Source: Streptomyces seoulensis
Lineage (GTDB): Bacteria > Actinomycetota > Actinomycetes > Streptomycetales > Streptomycetaceae
Direction: 5' to 3'
DNA length: 64,000 bases
Assembly: GCF_004328625.1 (NCBI RefSeq)
Contig: NZ_CP032230.1
Span: forward strand, 22,883 to 86,882
Part shown: in pieces, positions 33,885 to 42,002 of the stretch
Layout of the letters: each line of letters begins with the position of its first letter
Numbering within the stretch: position 1 is the stretch's first letter
The notes under the pieces: model-generated
What the model saw: the letters and a program-made list of their open reading frames with translations, nothing else
The model's database searches: none
What the model was told of the DNA's origin: nothing
Program-made: the position numbers and the translations under genes

Positions 33885-34353
33885 CGGTGTCACCTCGCAG
33901 CCGGCGCAGCTCGGCTTCCAGCTCGGCGACGCGGGCTTCGGCCTTCTGCCGGGCCTCGTGCGGGGTGAGGGCGCCGGGGGCGTGCCGCTGGATGACGATG
34001 GTGTACAGCTCGGGGGACTCGGCGACCTTGATGTCCCACTCCAGCTTGGTCTCGCTGTAGTTCGGGGCGTCGCCGAGCATGGTGCGGGCGGCGGCGACCT
34101 GGTGGGCGAGGAGTTCGCGGGCGGCTTGCAGGTCCATGTGCATGCCGTTGCGGAAGTCGATGGAGCGGATGGCGGTCTCGTCGAGTTGCTTCTGAATCCA
34201 TCGCTGGGTGGCCGCTTCGGCGAGGACGGTGGAGAGCACGGGGCGGAGGATGTCGGTGTCGTGGCCGAAGAGGGGGGCGACACGGGGGTCCTCGTCGTGG
34301 AGGGCGTTGTACAGGACGCGGGCCAGTTCGCTGACGGGGTCGTGGTTGGTCAC
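33877..34353 (-). CDS. Coiled-coil phage protein
   Basis: 158 residues from GTG 34353 (GTGA). Helical core, then WDIKVAESPELYTIVIQRH and a terminal coiled coil (EARVAELEAELRRLR). No family recognised. An upstream frame extension to 35184 is non-coding in composition and was not used. Confidence 0.64.
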   Translation of the reverse strand: MTNHDPVSELARVLYNALHDEDPRVAPLFGHDTDILRPVLSTVLAEAATQRWIQKQLDETAIRSIDFRNGMHMDLQAARELLAHQVAAARTMLGDAPNYSETKLEWDIKVAESPELYTIVIQRHAPGALTPHEARQKAEARVAELEAELRRLRGDTDG

Positions 34354-35066
34354 GGCTGGGGGTGCTCCTTGGGTGCGTCGTCGGTGGCGGGGTGGATGGC
34401 GGGGATGGGCTGGGTGTCGTCGGTGCCGGCGGCCGAGTGGGTGAGCTGGTCGCCGAGGGCCCGCGGCCGGGTGGGGAGGGGGATGGTGATGCTGCGGGTG
34501 TCCGGGGCGCCGGGCAGGGGCCGGGTGAGGGTGACCGCCGGGTCGATGCCGACTTCCTGCCACTCGATGGGGCTGAGGCCCTGGATGTGGCTGAGGTCGG
34601 TGTGGGGGGTGGTGCAGGTGGCGGTCTGGACGCGGGCGGCGGTGGTGTCGGAGGGGTTGGCTATCTCGTACTGGTGGAGGGCGCCCATGGGGCAGTGGCC
34701 CTGCCAGGTGAGGGTGCGGGTGTTGAGGGTGTAGTGGAGGACGGCGTTGTCGGGGAGTCGGCGGGTGGTGGTGCCGTTGCGGTGGTCGTGCCAGTCGCGG
34801 ATGTGGGGGGTGTGGATGCCGGCGATGCGGGCGGCGAGGGTGGCGTAGCCCTGGAGGTCGGTCATCCAGGGGGTGTGGCGTGTGGGGAGGTTGGTGGTGG
34901 GGGGGTTGACGAGGGAGAGGCGGGGGGCCGGCGTCTTCTTGGCGGCGGTGGTCTTGCGGGCGGCCGCGGTCTTGGCGGGGGTGGCCTTCTTCGCCGTCTT
35001 CTTCGCGGGCTGCGCGCTGCTGGTGGTCTTCTTCGCCGTGCTGGCCGTGGTGCGGGTGCGGGTCAT
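34350..35066 (-). CDS. Protein with histone H1-like N-terminal tail
   Basis: 238 residues. Residues 1-50 are Lys/Ala/Thr/Pro repeats (KKTAKKATPAKTAA), as in histone H1 and the tails of actinobacterial HupS-type proteins. The remaining part is alpha/beta with a WQGHCPMGALHQYE segment. A DNA-binding tail is clear from composition; the globular part is not recognised. Possibly nucleoid-associated. Confidence 0.66.
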   Translation of the reverse strand: MTRTRTTASTAKKTTSSAQPAKKTAKKATPAKTAAARKTTAAKKTPAPRLSLVNPPTTNLPTRHTPWMTDLQGYATLAARIAGIHTPHIRDWHDHRNGTTTRRLPDNAVLHYTLNTRTLTWQGHCPMGALHQYEIANPSDTTAARVQTATCTTPHTDLSHIQGLSPIEWQEVGIDPAVTLTRPLPGAPDTRSITIPLPTRPRALGDQLTHSAAGTDDTQPIPAIHPATDDAPKEHPQP

Positions 35067-35180
35067 GGCCTTGCTCCCTGTCGGTGCGGGGTGTGGTGGT
35101 GCTCCGTCGGGCGTGGGGGGTGTGGTTGAGGAGGGCGATGGTGGTGAGGCCGACGGCGAGGGCGATGCCGTCGGGCCAGG

Positions 35181-35417
35181 TCACTGGTCGATGTCGAGAA
35201 ACAGGCGGATGGCGCCGCGGTCGACCTTCGAGGCAAGAACGCCAATGTCTTCGCCCTCACGGGCCTTCTTGGCCAACCAGGCGACGACCTCAGCCTTCGC
35301 CTCTCGCAGGACCTCGTCTCGGTAGTCGTCGAGATCGCCGATGGCTTCCTCCAGTTCCACCTCGTCGGAGGACGCGCGGGCCAGCCAGGACTCGACCTGG
35401 TCGCGGGCGGCGCTCAT
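35181..35417 (-). CDS. Small acidic coiled-coil protein
   Basis: 78 residues from ATG 35417 (ATGA). Very acidic and helical (DEVELEEAIGDLDDYRDEVL). No family recognised. Confidence 0.62.
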   Translation of the reverse strand: MSAARDQVESWLARASSDEVELEEAIGDLDDYRDEVLREAKAEVVAWLAKKAREGEDIGVLASKVDRGAIRLFLDIDQ

Positions 35418-35710
35418 GCGGCGCGCTCCTGCTCGGTGAGCCAGCGGTGGGCGACCTCGGTCTGGGCGCCGATCTGTGCGATGTGCCCGTTGAGGAGACC
35501 GGCGATGGCGGTGGCGTAGCCGCATACGTACAGGTTGGCGGGGACGAGGCCGGTGGGGGCGGCGTCGAGCATCTCCTCGGCGCGCTGCTTCAAGGCGTGG
35601 ATGTCCTCGCCAGCGGTGTACTCGTCGTAGGCGTCGGCGATGCCGAGGCAGTAGAACGGGTCGCGGGCGAAGGGGCTGGGCGTGGTCGCCTCGCTGGTCA
35701 TGGTGGTCAT
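35414..35710 (-). CDS. Unknown helical protein
   Basis: 98 residues from ATG 35710. Two cysteines (FYCLG, YVCGYA) and helices; ends in QERAA overlapping the next ATG. No family recognised. Confidence 0.62.
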   Translation of the reverse strand: MTTMTSEATTPSPFARDPFYCLGIADAYDEYTAGEDIHALKQRAEEMLDAAPTGLVPANLYVCGYATAIAGLLNGHIAQIGAQTEVAHRWLTEQERAA

Positions 35711-35723
35711 GGGGGTGGCCCTT

Positions 35724-36050
35724 TCAGGCGGTGGGGTGGGTGATGGCGGGGCGGCAGTAGTCGTCGATGAGGTCGGTGTCCAGGGCGAGGGCGTGGACGT
35801 AGAGGGGGGTGCCGGTGCCGTGGTTGACGGTGGTGGTGAGGGTCCACTTGGTGACGCCGTCTCCGGCGGGCTGGTGGGTGATGGTGCCGCCGGCAGCCAG
35901 GTACCAGGCTTCGAGTTCGGTGAGGCTGGCGGTGAAGATGTGTGCGGCGTCGTGGTGGCTGGTGATGCGGGCGTGGGGGAGGTCGTTCCACTCGGCGAAG
36001 ACTTCGGCCTGCTGGGCGGGGGTGAGGGGGCGGAGCCGAGTGGTGTGCAT
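35724..36050 (-). CDS. Unknown alpha/beta protein
   Basis: 108 residues from ATG 36050 (GGGAGAACCAC upstream); ATG 36086 is a weaker alternative. It opens with LTPAQQAEVFAEWNDLPHAR, then alternates strands and helices. No family recognised. Confidence 0.62.
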   Translation of the reverse strand: MHTTRLRPLTPAQQAEVFAEWNDLPHARITSHHDAAHIFTASLTELEAWYLAAGGTITHQPAGDGVTKWTLTTTVNHGTGTPLYVHALALDTDLIDDYCRPAITHPTA

Positions 36051-36133
36051 GTGGTTCTCCCTGTGGTCGTGCGGGGGGTGGGTCACCCGGCCGTGCAGCG
36101 TGAACGTGCACGGCCGGGGAGTCGGCGGAGGGA

Positions 36134-36343
36134 TCAGAAGCAGAGGTCACAGGTGCAGTGCACGCGGGTGACCCGGTCGGTGCCCTCGTCGTCGGGCCGG
36201 AAGCTGCTGCGGCAGAACCTGCTAGGCCAGTGCTGGACGGGGAAGCCGGGGCGGCACTCGGGGCACTCGCTCGGACGCCGGTTACTGCGGGCCTCCTGAG
36301 AGGCCTCATCCCGCGTGAGGGAAGGGATTGTGTAGCCAGCCAT
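36134..36343 (-). CDS. Cys-rich small protein
   Basis: 69 residues with CPECRPG and a terminal CTCDLCF, a probable zinc site. ATG 36343 has GGAGAG upstream. Unknown function. Confidence 0.58.
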   Translation of the reverse strand: MAGYTIPSLTRDEASQEARSNRRPSECPECRPGFPVQHWPSRFCRSSFRPDDEGTDRVTRVHCTCDLCF

Positions 36344-36361
36344 AGGGCGCTCTCCTCTGAG

Positions 36362-36691
36362 TTAGGCGGTTTCGCGGTGGTGGTCGGCGCAGGTGGGGCA
36401 CTGGACGCGGCCGAGGTTGTAGCCGCCGGTCCACTCGATGACGTGGGCGTCGGGGTGTTCGGCGTCGAAGACGAGGCCGCAGACGCAGGAGCAGGCGCAG
36501 CGCCGTATGTCGCCGCTCGGGGGGAGGGTCATGCCGATGGTGGCGGCGGCGCGGGCCATGAGGGTGAGGAAGTGGTCGTTTGTGCCCGCTTCGTCGGCCT
36601 GCTCCATCAGCTCGTCGAAGGTGTCCTGGATGTCCGTGGGGAGGTCGCGGTAGTCGACGGTGTCGATTCGGGCGTGCGTCATCACGGCCAC
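36362..36691 (-). CDS. Unknown protein under palindrome promoter, zinc motif
   Basis: 109 residues from GTG 36691 (TGGAG upstream), about 70 bases after the -10 of promoter copy 4. An N-terminal helical half is followed by CACSCVCGLVFD and CPTCADHH, enough for a zinc ribbon. First gene of the unit that leads to SSB. Function unknown. Confidence 0.66.
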   Translation of the reverse strand: MAVMTHARIDTVDYRDLPTDIQDTFDELMEQADEAGTNDHFLTLMARAAATIGMTLPPSGDIRRCACSCVCGLVFDAEHPDAHVIEWTGGYNLGRVQCPTCADHHRETA

Positions 36692-36761
36692 GGTGGCTCC
36701 AGGGGGTGCGAGAGAGGGGCAACAGGCTGTCGCTGATGCGGTGTTGCCTTGCTACGCCTCC

Positions 36762-36796
36762 ACCATACCCCTCTAAGCATGGAGTCACAATGCTTT
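36762..36796 (-). promoter_or_regulatory. Palindrome-containing promoter, copy 4
   Basis: Minus strand: AAAGCATTG (36796-36788), 5 bases, CCATGCTTA (36782-36774), with TTGTGA (36790-36785), 17 bases, TATGGT (36767-36762). Confidence 0.7.
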
Positions 36797-36867
36797 CTCG
36801 GGGTTGGGTATGAGAAAGGGGCCCCCGCCCGTCACAGGCGAAGGCCCCACTTGAACTCAGCAGCAGG

Positions 36868-37095
36868 TCAGCGGGAGTCCACCCACCGCGCATGCACCAC
36901 CAGCAGATCCGACCACGACGCCTTCACGGGCCTGCCCCGGCCGGCCTGGTTGAGCTCCACACCCTGGAGCTTGCACTGCCGGACGAGCGTCTCCCGCGCG
37001 ATGGGGTGCCCGGTCTCGGCGAACAGAAGGAGAGCCTCCGGCACGCTGATTTCGTCAGCGGCAGGCTCGTAGGGGGTGAGCATGCTTGCGGCCAT
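36868..37095 (-). CDS. Excisionase/MerR-like HTH protein
   Basis: 75 residues, ATG 37095 after GGGAGG. ISVPEALLLFAETGHPIARE, then a GRGRPVKASWSDLL wing form a small winged helix as in excisionase-like or replication-marker proteins. Target unknown. Confidence 0.66.
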   Translation of the reverse strand: MAASMLTPYEPAADEISVPEALLLFAETGHPIARETLVRQCKLQGVELNQAGRGRPVKASWSDLLVVHARWVDSR

Positions 37096-37233
37096 AGCGG
37101 CCTCCCGTTCTCAGGCGGCCATCGTTCGCAGCTCCGGCGGCCGAGACTCGGACACGCAACCCCTTGTGGGGGTGTGCGCTGGTGAGGGTTATGAGGTTGT
37201 TGAACCTACAGTCTTTGACACGCGAACCATCAG

Positions 37234-37776
37234 TCAGGTTGCACGGGCCTGACGGAAAGTTTCCTGGGACATCACCCAGGCGTGCGCGAGGTGGGCGACG
37301 GTGAAGCGTCGGCTGGCGCCGTCACGTGCGGTGCAGCGCCGGTTGGTGCAGATAGCCCGCTGGTCCGATCGCAGCCACTCCAGGCCGAACGTGCGGCATT
37401 TGGGGCAGCGTTCCTTGCGGATGACGAGCCGGTCCCCGGCGCGCAGGGAGTGTTCGAGGTAGTGGCGGCGTTCGATGACGGCGAGACGCAGCCGGGCCTC
37501 TTCGGGGGCGTGCGCGGTGTGTTCCCGGCACCAGTCGTAGACGGCATCGACCGTGGCGGGTGCGGGGCCGGCGTCGGGGTTGACGGCGCGGGTGTGATCG
37601 GTGACTTCGTGGACGGAGGCGGTGATGTGGTCGTGGGTGCTGAGGTTCAGCGGGGTGCCGGCCTCGGTGGTGGTGCGGTGGCCTTCGACGGGTCCGGTGA
37701 CGGGGTGTTCGCGGAAGTACTGGTGGAGGACGGCTAGGCGTGAGGCTGCGTCGTCTTCGTCGGTTCTGGTGCCCAT
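37234..37776 (-). CDS. Phage-type zinc-ribbon protein
   Basis: 180 residues. The helical N-terminal half ends in a long helix EARLRLAVIERRHYLEHSL. A zinc ribbon CPKCRTFGLEW...CTNRRC follows, then an HTH-like VAHLAHAWVMSQETFRQA. The combination resembles phage DNA-binding zinc proteins. No named family recognised. Confidence 0.68.
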   Translation of the reverse strand: MGTRTDEDDAASRLAVLHQYFREHPVTGPVEGHRTTTEAGTPLNLSTHDHITASVHEVTDHTRAVNPDAGPAPATVDAVYDWCREHTAHAPEEARLRLAVIERRHYLEHSLRAGDRLVIRKERCPKCRTFGLEWLRSDQRAICTNRRCTARDGASRRFTVAHLAHAWVMSQETFRQARAT

Positions 37777-37994
37777 GGGTTGTGTCCCCGTCCCCTAGGC
37801 GGCCGGTGGCGCGTGCACCGGGCTGTGGGTGTGCGGGGCGCGCGCCGGAGGCCGGATGGTGTGACTCCGGTGGTCCGGACGCCCATCATGGCATGGGTGG
37901 GGCGGGTGTTGAACTCATCGTCAAAAATGATCAACAGAGTGTGTTGGTGGGTAGTCAAGACCCTTTGGAGAGACGGCACATCAGAGAGGCATAT

Positions 37995-38372
37995 TCAGAT
38001 GAGGCCCGGTGCCTGTTCCATCCCCCGGACCATGGCGAGGAGTTCGGCGAGCTCGCTGTCCTCTACGTGAATGAGGCCGGTCGCCTGGGAGCCCTCTATG
38101 GCCTGCGCGCAGATCTGGAGTGTGAGCCGGAAGGCGGCTGCGGTGTCCTCGTCGGCGAGGGTGAGACCCAGGCCGGTGAACCGGGTCTCAAGGGTTTCCG
38201 CCCAGGCTTTCATGGCGGGCGTGGCGGGGGGTTGGGGAGCGGGTGGTTCTGGTGTGGTCATGTGCCACCGTCCCTGGGCTGTGGTCCGTGCGCGGCGCCG
38301 TGCGAGGTCGATTACGGCGGGGCGGGTGGGATTGTTCAGGGGGCGGGGGTTGGCCGGCTCTGCTGCGGACAT
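37995..38372 (-). CDS. Unknown acidic protein
   Basis: 125 residues from ATG 38372 (GGAG 8 bases away); a shorter form from ATG 38261 is possible. Helical C-terminal half with FRLTLQICAQAIEG. No family recognised. Confidence 0.55.
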   Translation of the reverse strand: MSAAEPANPRPLNNPTRPAVIDLARRRARTTAQGRWHMTTPEPPAPQPPATPAMKAWAETLETRFTGLGLTLADEDTAAAFRLTLQICAQAIEGSQATGLIHVEDSELAELLAMVRGMEQAPGLI

Positions 38373-38818
38373 AGGTCCGGCTCCACATCCTCCGGCAGCT
38401 GGGAAGGGTCCCGTGGGGTTGGTCGAGCCCTGGCGGGTTGGTGTGTGGCTGCCAGTCCACTGCACCGGTAGGTCACTGTGGCATGGCTGGGTGTGGGTGT
38501 GGGTGGTCGGGTCGTGTTTTAACGCTGTTGTGACCGGATGTGGCTACTCGTGTGGCTCGTTCCACTACCGCGAGTGAAGCTCTGGGGTGATATAGGGATA
38601 TCTCTGCTTCGGGGTGGCGGCTGGGGGGCGGCGGGAAGTCGTGGGACCTGAACGCTTCGGGGGCCGCTACACGCGGGGGTGGTGTGTGGGCGTGCCCGTC
38701 AGGTGACGGCAGTCTAGTCCGGCAGTTCACCACCCGGTAGGGGTTGATTCCCTTCCGCTTGCCCGCCGTTGGCCGGGGCGGGTCTGGCGTGCGGCGAAGG
38801 CCCGCTGAGACGACGAAA
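38373..38818. other. 446-base stretch with no gene seen
   Basis: No open frame here has normal codon usage with a ribosome site. It contains GATAT-AGGG-ATATC (38589-38602) in an unusually AT-rich patch, and a GGTTGATTCC stretch near 38740 that resembles a tRNA T-loop but does not fold into a full cloverleaf. It may hold the promoter for the 38372 gene. Confidence 0.5.
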
Positions 38819-38862
38819 GCGGCCCCGGCCGCCACCCGTCAGGGCAGGCAGGCCGGGGCCGC
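38819..38862 (-). terminator. Terminator after parB
   Basis: GCGGCCCCGGCC (38819-38830) and GGCCGGGGCCGC (38851-38862), perfect 12 bp, just past the parB stop on the minus strand. Confidence 0.75.
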
Positions 38863-38864
38863 GG

Positions 38865-40007
38865 TCATGCTTGTCGAGCCTTGACTGCCGCCTGAGTCTC
38901 CTCATCACGGCCGAGGCCAAGGAAGACGGTCGCCCGATCTTCGGCGGCCATCTTCCGCAAGAGCAAGAAGAGAGCCTCGCCGCCATGCTCGTAGGGGAAG
39001 CGCGGTGCCTGATTCTCCGCTTCCGCCGCAGTGGTGTCACGCGGCTCCGGAATCGACTCCGCGGTGCGGGTCTTGCCCAGTTCCGGCCCGCCGTCGCTGG
39101 GGTTGGGGTGTGCCGGTACGGCCGGCTTGGGAGCCGGTGCCGCCTCCGCTGGCGGGTATACCGCGGTATACGCGTCGGCCTCCTGCTGGGCTGGTACCTC
39201 CACTTGGGCCGGCGCCTCCACCTCAGGTCTGCTGGCAACCGCAGGCTCCACGGGAGGCGTCTCGGGCACCGTGTATACCGCGGTATACGCCGCCGGGGTC
39301 TCGGCGACGCCCGGCCGCTGCTGCTTGGTGGGGCGGGGCTGCTCCTGGTCCAGCTTCCAGGTGGCGTACTGCTCCTCCGGCGGCATCGCCGCATAGCGGC
39401 GCATCTCCCGGAACGCAGTCAGCTGGCCGTCGAGAACAAGCTGCACCATCTCGTCGGTGAGCCGAAGCAGGCCGATGCGCTGGTTGAACCACTGCTTCGA
39501 CTTGCCCATGGCCTTGGCCGCGGCGGACTGGTTGCCGTCGTGGAGGGTGAGCATGGCGTGCAGGCCGTTGGCTTCCTCGATGGGGTTGAAGTTGGCGCGC
39601 TGCACGTTCTCGGACAGCACCGCGGCGAGGAACCGGATACGGGACTCGGTGAGGTCGTGCCGGATCAGAAGATCCAGACTCTCCAGGCCGACGTTCACGG
39701 CCGCGCGCCAGCGGCGTTCACCAGCAGCCATCACGTACCGGCAGGTGTCCGGGAGCTCGTCGGCGTGCTCCGGATAGAGCTTGAGGTAGCTGGCTTTGGG
39801 GACGGCTACGCAGGGCTGGAGCTGCCCGGCCCGCATGTCTTCGCCGAGCTCGGTGAGTTCGGTTTCGTCGAAGTTCCGTCGCGGGTTCAGCGGGGTGGGG
39901 GCGACGGTGTTCGGGTGTACGTGGAGCAGGTCGGGTCGGCTGGCGCCGGGCACGGTCTCGACTTTGCTGGTGGCGAGGGAGGCGAGGGAGATGCGCTTGC
40001 CGGACAT
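38865..40007 (-). CDS. parB: ParB-family partition protein with embedded parS-like sites
   Basis: 380 residues from ATG 40007, which shares its A with the ParA stop (TAATG). PTPLNPRRNFDETELTELGEDM and AGERRWRAAV are the ParB N-terminal box, with GERRWRA being the CTP/arginine patch. The HTH is GNQSAAAKAMGKSKQWFNQR at about 160. A Pro/Ala/Glu-rich linker (230-330) is followed by a short C-terminal helix domain. The linker contains YTAVY twice, exactly where two 16-bp palindromes lie in the DNA. It should load on parS and work with ParA to keep the plasmid form stable. Confidence 0.88.
   Translation of the reverse strand: MSGKRISLASLATSKVETVPGASRPDLLHVHPNTVAPTPLNPRRNFDETELTELGEDMRAGQLQPCVAVPKASYLKLYPEHADELPDTCRYVMAAGERRWRAAVNVGLESLDLLIRHDLTESRIRFLAAVLSENVQRANFNPIEEANGLHAMLTLHDGNQSAAAKAMGKSKQWFNQRIGLLRLTDEMVQLVLDGQLTAFREMRRYAAMPPEEQYATWKLDQEQPRPTKQQRPGVAETPAAYTAVYTVPETPPVEPAVASRPEVEAPAQVEVPAQQEADAYTAVYPPAEAAPAPKPAVPAHPNPSDGGPELGKTRTAESIPEPRDTTAAEAENQAPRFPYEHGGEALFLLLRKMAAEDRATVFLGLGRDEETQAAVKARQA
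39156..39171. promoter_or_regulatory. parS-like palindrome 1 (inside parB)
   Basis: GTATACCGCGGTATAC, a perfect 16-bp palindrome, in the linker-coding part of parB. An identical copy lies 117 bases away, and a third is upstream of parA. Confidence 0.7.
39273..39288. promoter_or_regulatory. parS-like palindrome 2 (inside parB)
   Basis: Same perfect 16-bp palindrome as at 39156, flanked by GT...GC as in copy 3. Confidence 0.7.
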
Positions 40008-40669
40008 TAGCGTCGGCCTCCGTAGCCGCGCTCGAGGGCCAGGCGGAAGTAGTCCTCGCGGGCGCGGAGGGTGGTGCCGTTGTCGGCGTACTGGGTGACG
40101 ACCTTCCCTTCGGACGCCGCACGGGTGTGGATCTTGTATCGGCGGATGACGGTCTTCGCGCGGGGCCAGCCCATGGCGTCGATGTAGGCGATGGTGTCGT
40201 TGAGGTCGGCAACACCGTCGCGGGGGTCCCAGGCGTTGATGACGACGGTGTAGGGCAGGCCACGGGGCACGATGACCCGCTCGATGGTGCGGGCGGTCGG
40301 GTCGAACGCGAGGGGCTCGGGGGGCATGGGGACCAGAACGTCGTCGGCGACGTCGAGGGCGGCGGCGAGGATGTGTTCGTTCTCGAGGCTGCCGGGGGTG
40401 TCGATGAAGACGTGCTGCCGGCTGTCGGTGTCGCCGAGGACGTCGTGGGCGACGGCGGCGAGGTTGACGGCGGTGGTGGTCTTGCCGACTCCGCCCTTCT
40501 GGTTGCAGATGACGTGGATCTGCGCGCCGAGGTTTTTCAGTTCGGCGAGGCTGGCGGGGTCTTCGTGGGCGGCGGCGAAGTCGAAGGGGAGGTCGTCGCC
40601 GACGCGGTCGGCCCACCAGATGGTTGACCCTTGGGGGTCGGTGGACACGACGAGGATGCTGGAAGGCAT
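40007..40669 (-). CDS. parA: ParA-family partition ATPase with permuted motif order
   Basis: 220 residues from ATG 40669 with GGAG upstream. ParA motifs are all present but in an unusual order. The A' block ILVVSTDPQGSTIWWADR is at the N-terminus (residues 5-22), followed by the deviant Walker A NQKGGVGKTTTAVNL (about 56-70), then Walker B FIDTPGS (about 89-95). ParA proteins normally have KGGVGKT first and DPQ next. The remainder is a normal ParA tail (PMPPEPLAFDPTART, RYKIHTRA). Either a swapped segment or a natural permuted variant; the ribosome site and overlap with parB support the frame. Confidence 0.85.
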   Translation of the reverse strand: MPSSILVVSTDPQGSTIWWADRVGDDLPFDFAAAHEDPASLAELKNLGAQIHVICNQKGGVGKTTTAVNLAAVAHDVLGDTDSRQHVFIDTPGSLENEHILAAALDVADDVLVPMPPEPLAFDPTARTIERVIVPRGLPYTVVINAWDPRDGVADLNDTIAYIDAMGWPRAKTVIRRYKIHTRAASEGKVVTQYADNGTTLRAREDYFRLALERGYGGRR

Positions 40670-40793
40670 GGTGCTCCGTTCCGTGTGCTTCCCGGAGGGT
40701 TTCCGGTACTCGGACGGGCCATAGCTTCTCAGATCGGGTGGGTGGGGCTGCTGATTGGGAGGCGGTTTCGGGTTGGGATTTCTGTGCGGGCGT

Positions 40794-40809
40794 GTATACC
40801 GCGGTATAC
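40794..40809. promoter_or_regulatory. parS-like palindrome 3 (upstream of parA)
   Basis: Third exact copy of GTATACCGCGGTATAC, 125 bases upstream of the ParA start, in the gap before the gene ending at 40831. Confidence 0.7.
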
Positions 40810-40830
40810 GCCTGAGCCGGGAGGGCGGGC

Positions 40831-40998
40831 TCAGTCGTCGTCTTCGTCGTCCTCGTCGTCGTAGGGCTGCCCGTCCTCGTAGGCGGGTTCGAGGAACAGG
40901 GTGCGGTGGTCGTGGACGAGGGTGGGCCGCGGCCAGGCGGGGGCGGTTCGCGGGGTGTTGATGCGGGTGGCCGGCGGGCGAGGCGGGGCGGTGGTCAT
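40831..40998 (-). CDS. Small protein with acidic tail
   Basis: 55 residues from ATG 40998 (ATGA overlap). A Pro/Arg-rich start leads to a run of Asp/Glu at the end (DDEDDEDDD). No family recognised. Confidence 0.6.
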   Translation of the reverse strand: MTTAPPRPPATRINTPRTAPAWPRPTLVHDHRTLFLEPAYEDGQPYDDEDDEDDD

Positions 40999-41159
40999 CG
41001 GATGCTCCGGACGGTCAGGGCTGGTTCGGGTGTGGGGGTGCCGGGTTGGAGGGTGGCGGGGTTGATGTGGCCGCGTGCCCACTGGTCGAGCCACGCCCGT
41101 TCTTGGTCGGTTTCGGCAGCGTGCCAGGTGTGGGGGTAGCGGCTGGTGGTGGGTTGCAT
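40995..41159 (-). CDS. 54-residue unknown protein
   Basis: ATG 41159 with GGGAG upstream. WLDQWARGHINPATLQPG in the middle. It is the first gene after GGAACA-type promoter copy d. No family recognised. Confidence 0.6.
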   Translation of the reverse strand: MQPTTSRYPHTWHAAETDQERAWLDQWARGHINPATLQPGTPTPEPALTVRSIR

Positions 41160-41193
41160 GGCGGCTCCCTGTGGTGCTGGGTGATCGCCGCCA

Positions 41194-41230
41194 ACAGTGC
41201 ACCAGATACGCCGTGGTGTTCCCTCCGCTC
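41194..41230 (-). promoter_or_regulatory. GGAACA-type promoter element, copy d
   Basis: Minus strand: GAGCGGAGGGAACA (41230-41217), 17 bases, CACTGT (41199-41194). It lies between the stop of the DciA-like gene and ATG 41159. Confidence 0.5.
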
Positions 41231-42002
41231 AGGCGACGTCGAACGCCCGACGTGGTGCGGGGGCGGTGCCGGAGGCTTCTTGGCGCTTCCGGGCGAGGGC
41301 GGCCCGGTGGCTGGCGTCGCTCCGGTCGACCTGCCGGGCGGCCGCCTGCTCCAGGTCCACGGCGGGCTCGGGCTGCCGGTTGGCGCGGAGGGCGGCTTCC
41401 TGCCGTCGCATGGCCCGCTGAAGGTAGGGGTCGATGCTGGGGCGGGTGGGCTGGTGTTGGAGGGCTGCGGCGAGCGTCTGCCGGTAGCCAGGGCTGGCGG
41501 TCTCCCGTGTCCGTACCGGGCCGGGCTGCGGCTTGGGGGCGTCCGGGAGAGCGGCCGCCGCGGTGGTGAGGTTGGCGACGGGCAGGACACGAATCGTGCG
41601 GACCACGGGGCGGCCGAGCTTGTCGTTGATCTGCTTGGCGAGCTGCCCGCCGAGGAGTCGGAGTTGTGCGGCGTAGGCGTGGCTGGCGGGGCGGAGGTCG
41701 AGGCGTCCGGTCTGGTCCTCGTAGTGGGCGGGTTCGACGTGGCCGATGTACTGGGGGCAGAGGGAGGGCCACTGGTCGTGGATGCTGCCGCCGGCGAGGC
41801 CCGCTTCCATGGGGGCTTCGGCGTGCAGGTTGGCGATGGCGGTTGCGAGGCTGACCGGCTCACGGCCTTCTCCGTTGCGCGGTGGGCGCCTGCGCTTGGG
41901 CTTGGCCGGGGCGGCGCCGGGATAGGTGCGGGTGGCGGCTTTGTAGGTCTCGAGGGCTTGCCGGGCGAGGTCTTTCCCGGAGAGCTGCGGGGTGTCGGTC
42001 AT
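41229..42002 (-). CDS. DciA-like (DUF721) helicase-loader candidate
   Basis: 257 residues from ATG 42002, overlapping the upstream stop (ATGA). Residues 50-145 fit the DUF721 domain: a helix, IGHVEPAHYEDQTGRLDLRP, then AYAAQLRLLGGQLAKQINDK and VVRTIRVLPV. DciA proteins load replicative helicase DnaB in bacteria without DnaC. Since this element carries its own dnaB, a cognate loader is a reasonable role. The C-terminal 110 residues are a basic, Gln/Arg-rich helical extension. Confidence 0.72.
   Translation of the reverse strand: MTDTPQLSGKDLARQALETYKAATRTYPGAAPAKPKRRRPPRNGEGREPVSLATAIANLHAEAPMEAGLAGGSIHDQWPSLCPQYIGHVEPAHYEDQTGRLDLRPASHAYAAQLRLLGGQLAKQINDKLGRPVVRTIRVLPVANLTTAAAALPDAPKPQPGPVRTRETASPGYRQTLAAALQHQPTRPSIDPYLQRAMRRQEAALRANRQPEPAVDLEQAAARQVDRSDASHRAALARKRQEASGTAPAPRRAFDVA

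Noticed and set aside
33877..35184. 435-codon open frame starting with a hydrophobic GTG peptide
   Set aside because: Most of it is His/Pro/Arg-rich shadow of the gene at 34350-35066; only the last 158 codons look coding.
38713..38765. tRNA-like segment with GGTTGATTCC and matching GGCA/TGCC ends
   Set aside because: The span is only about 56 bases and lacks a proper D-arm and anticodon stem; a chance or relic.
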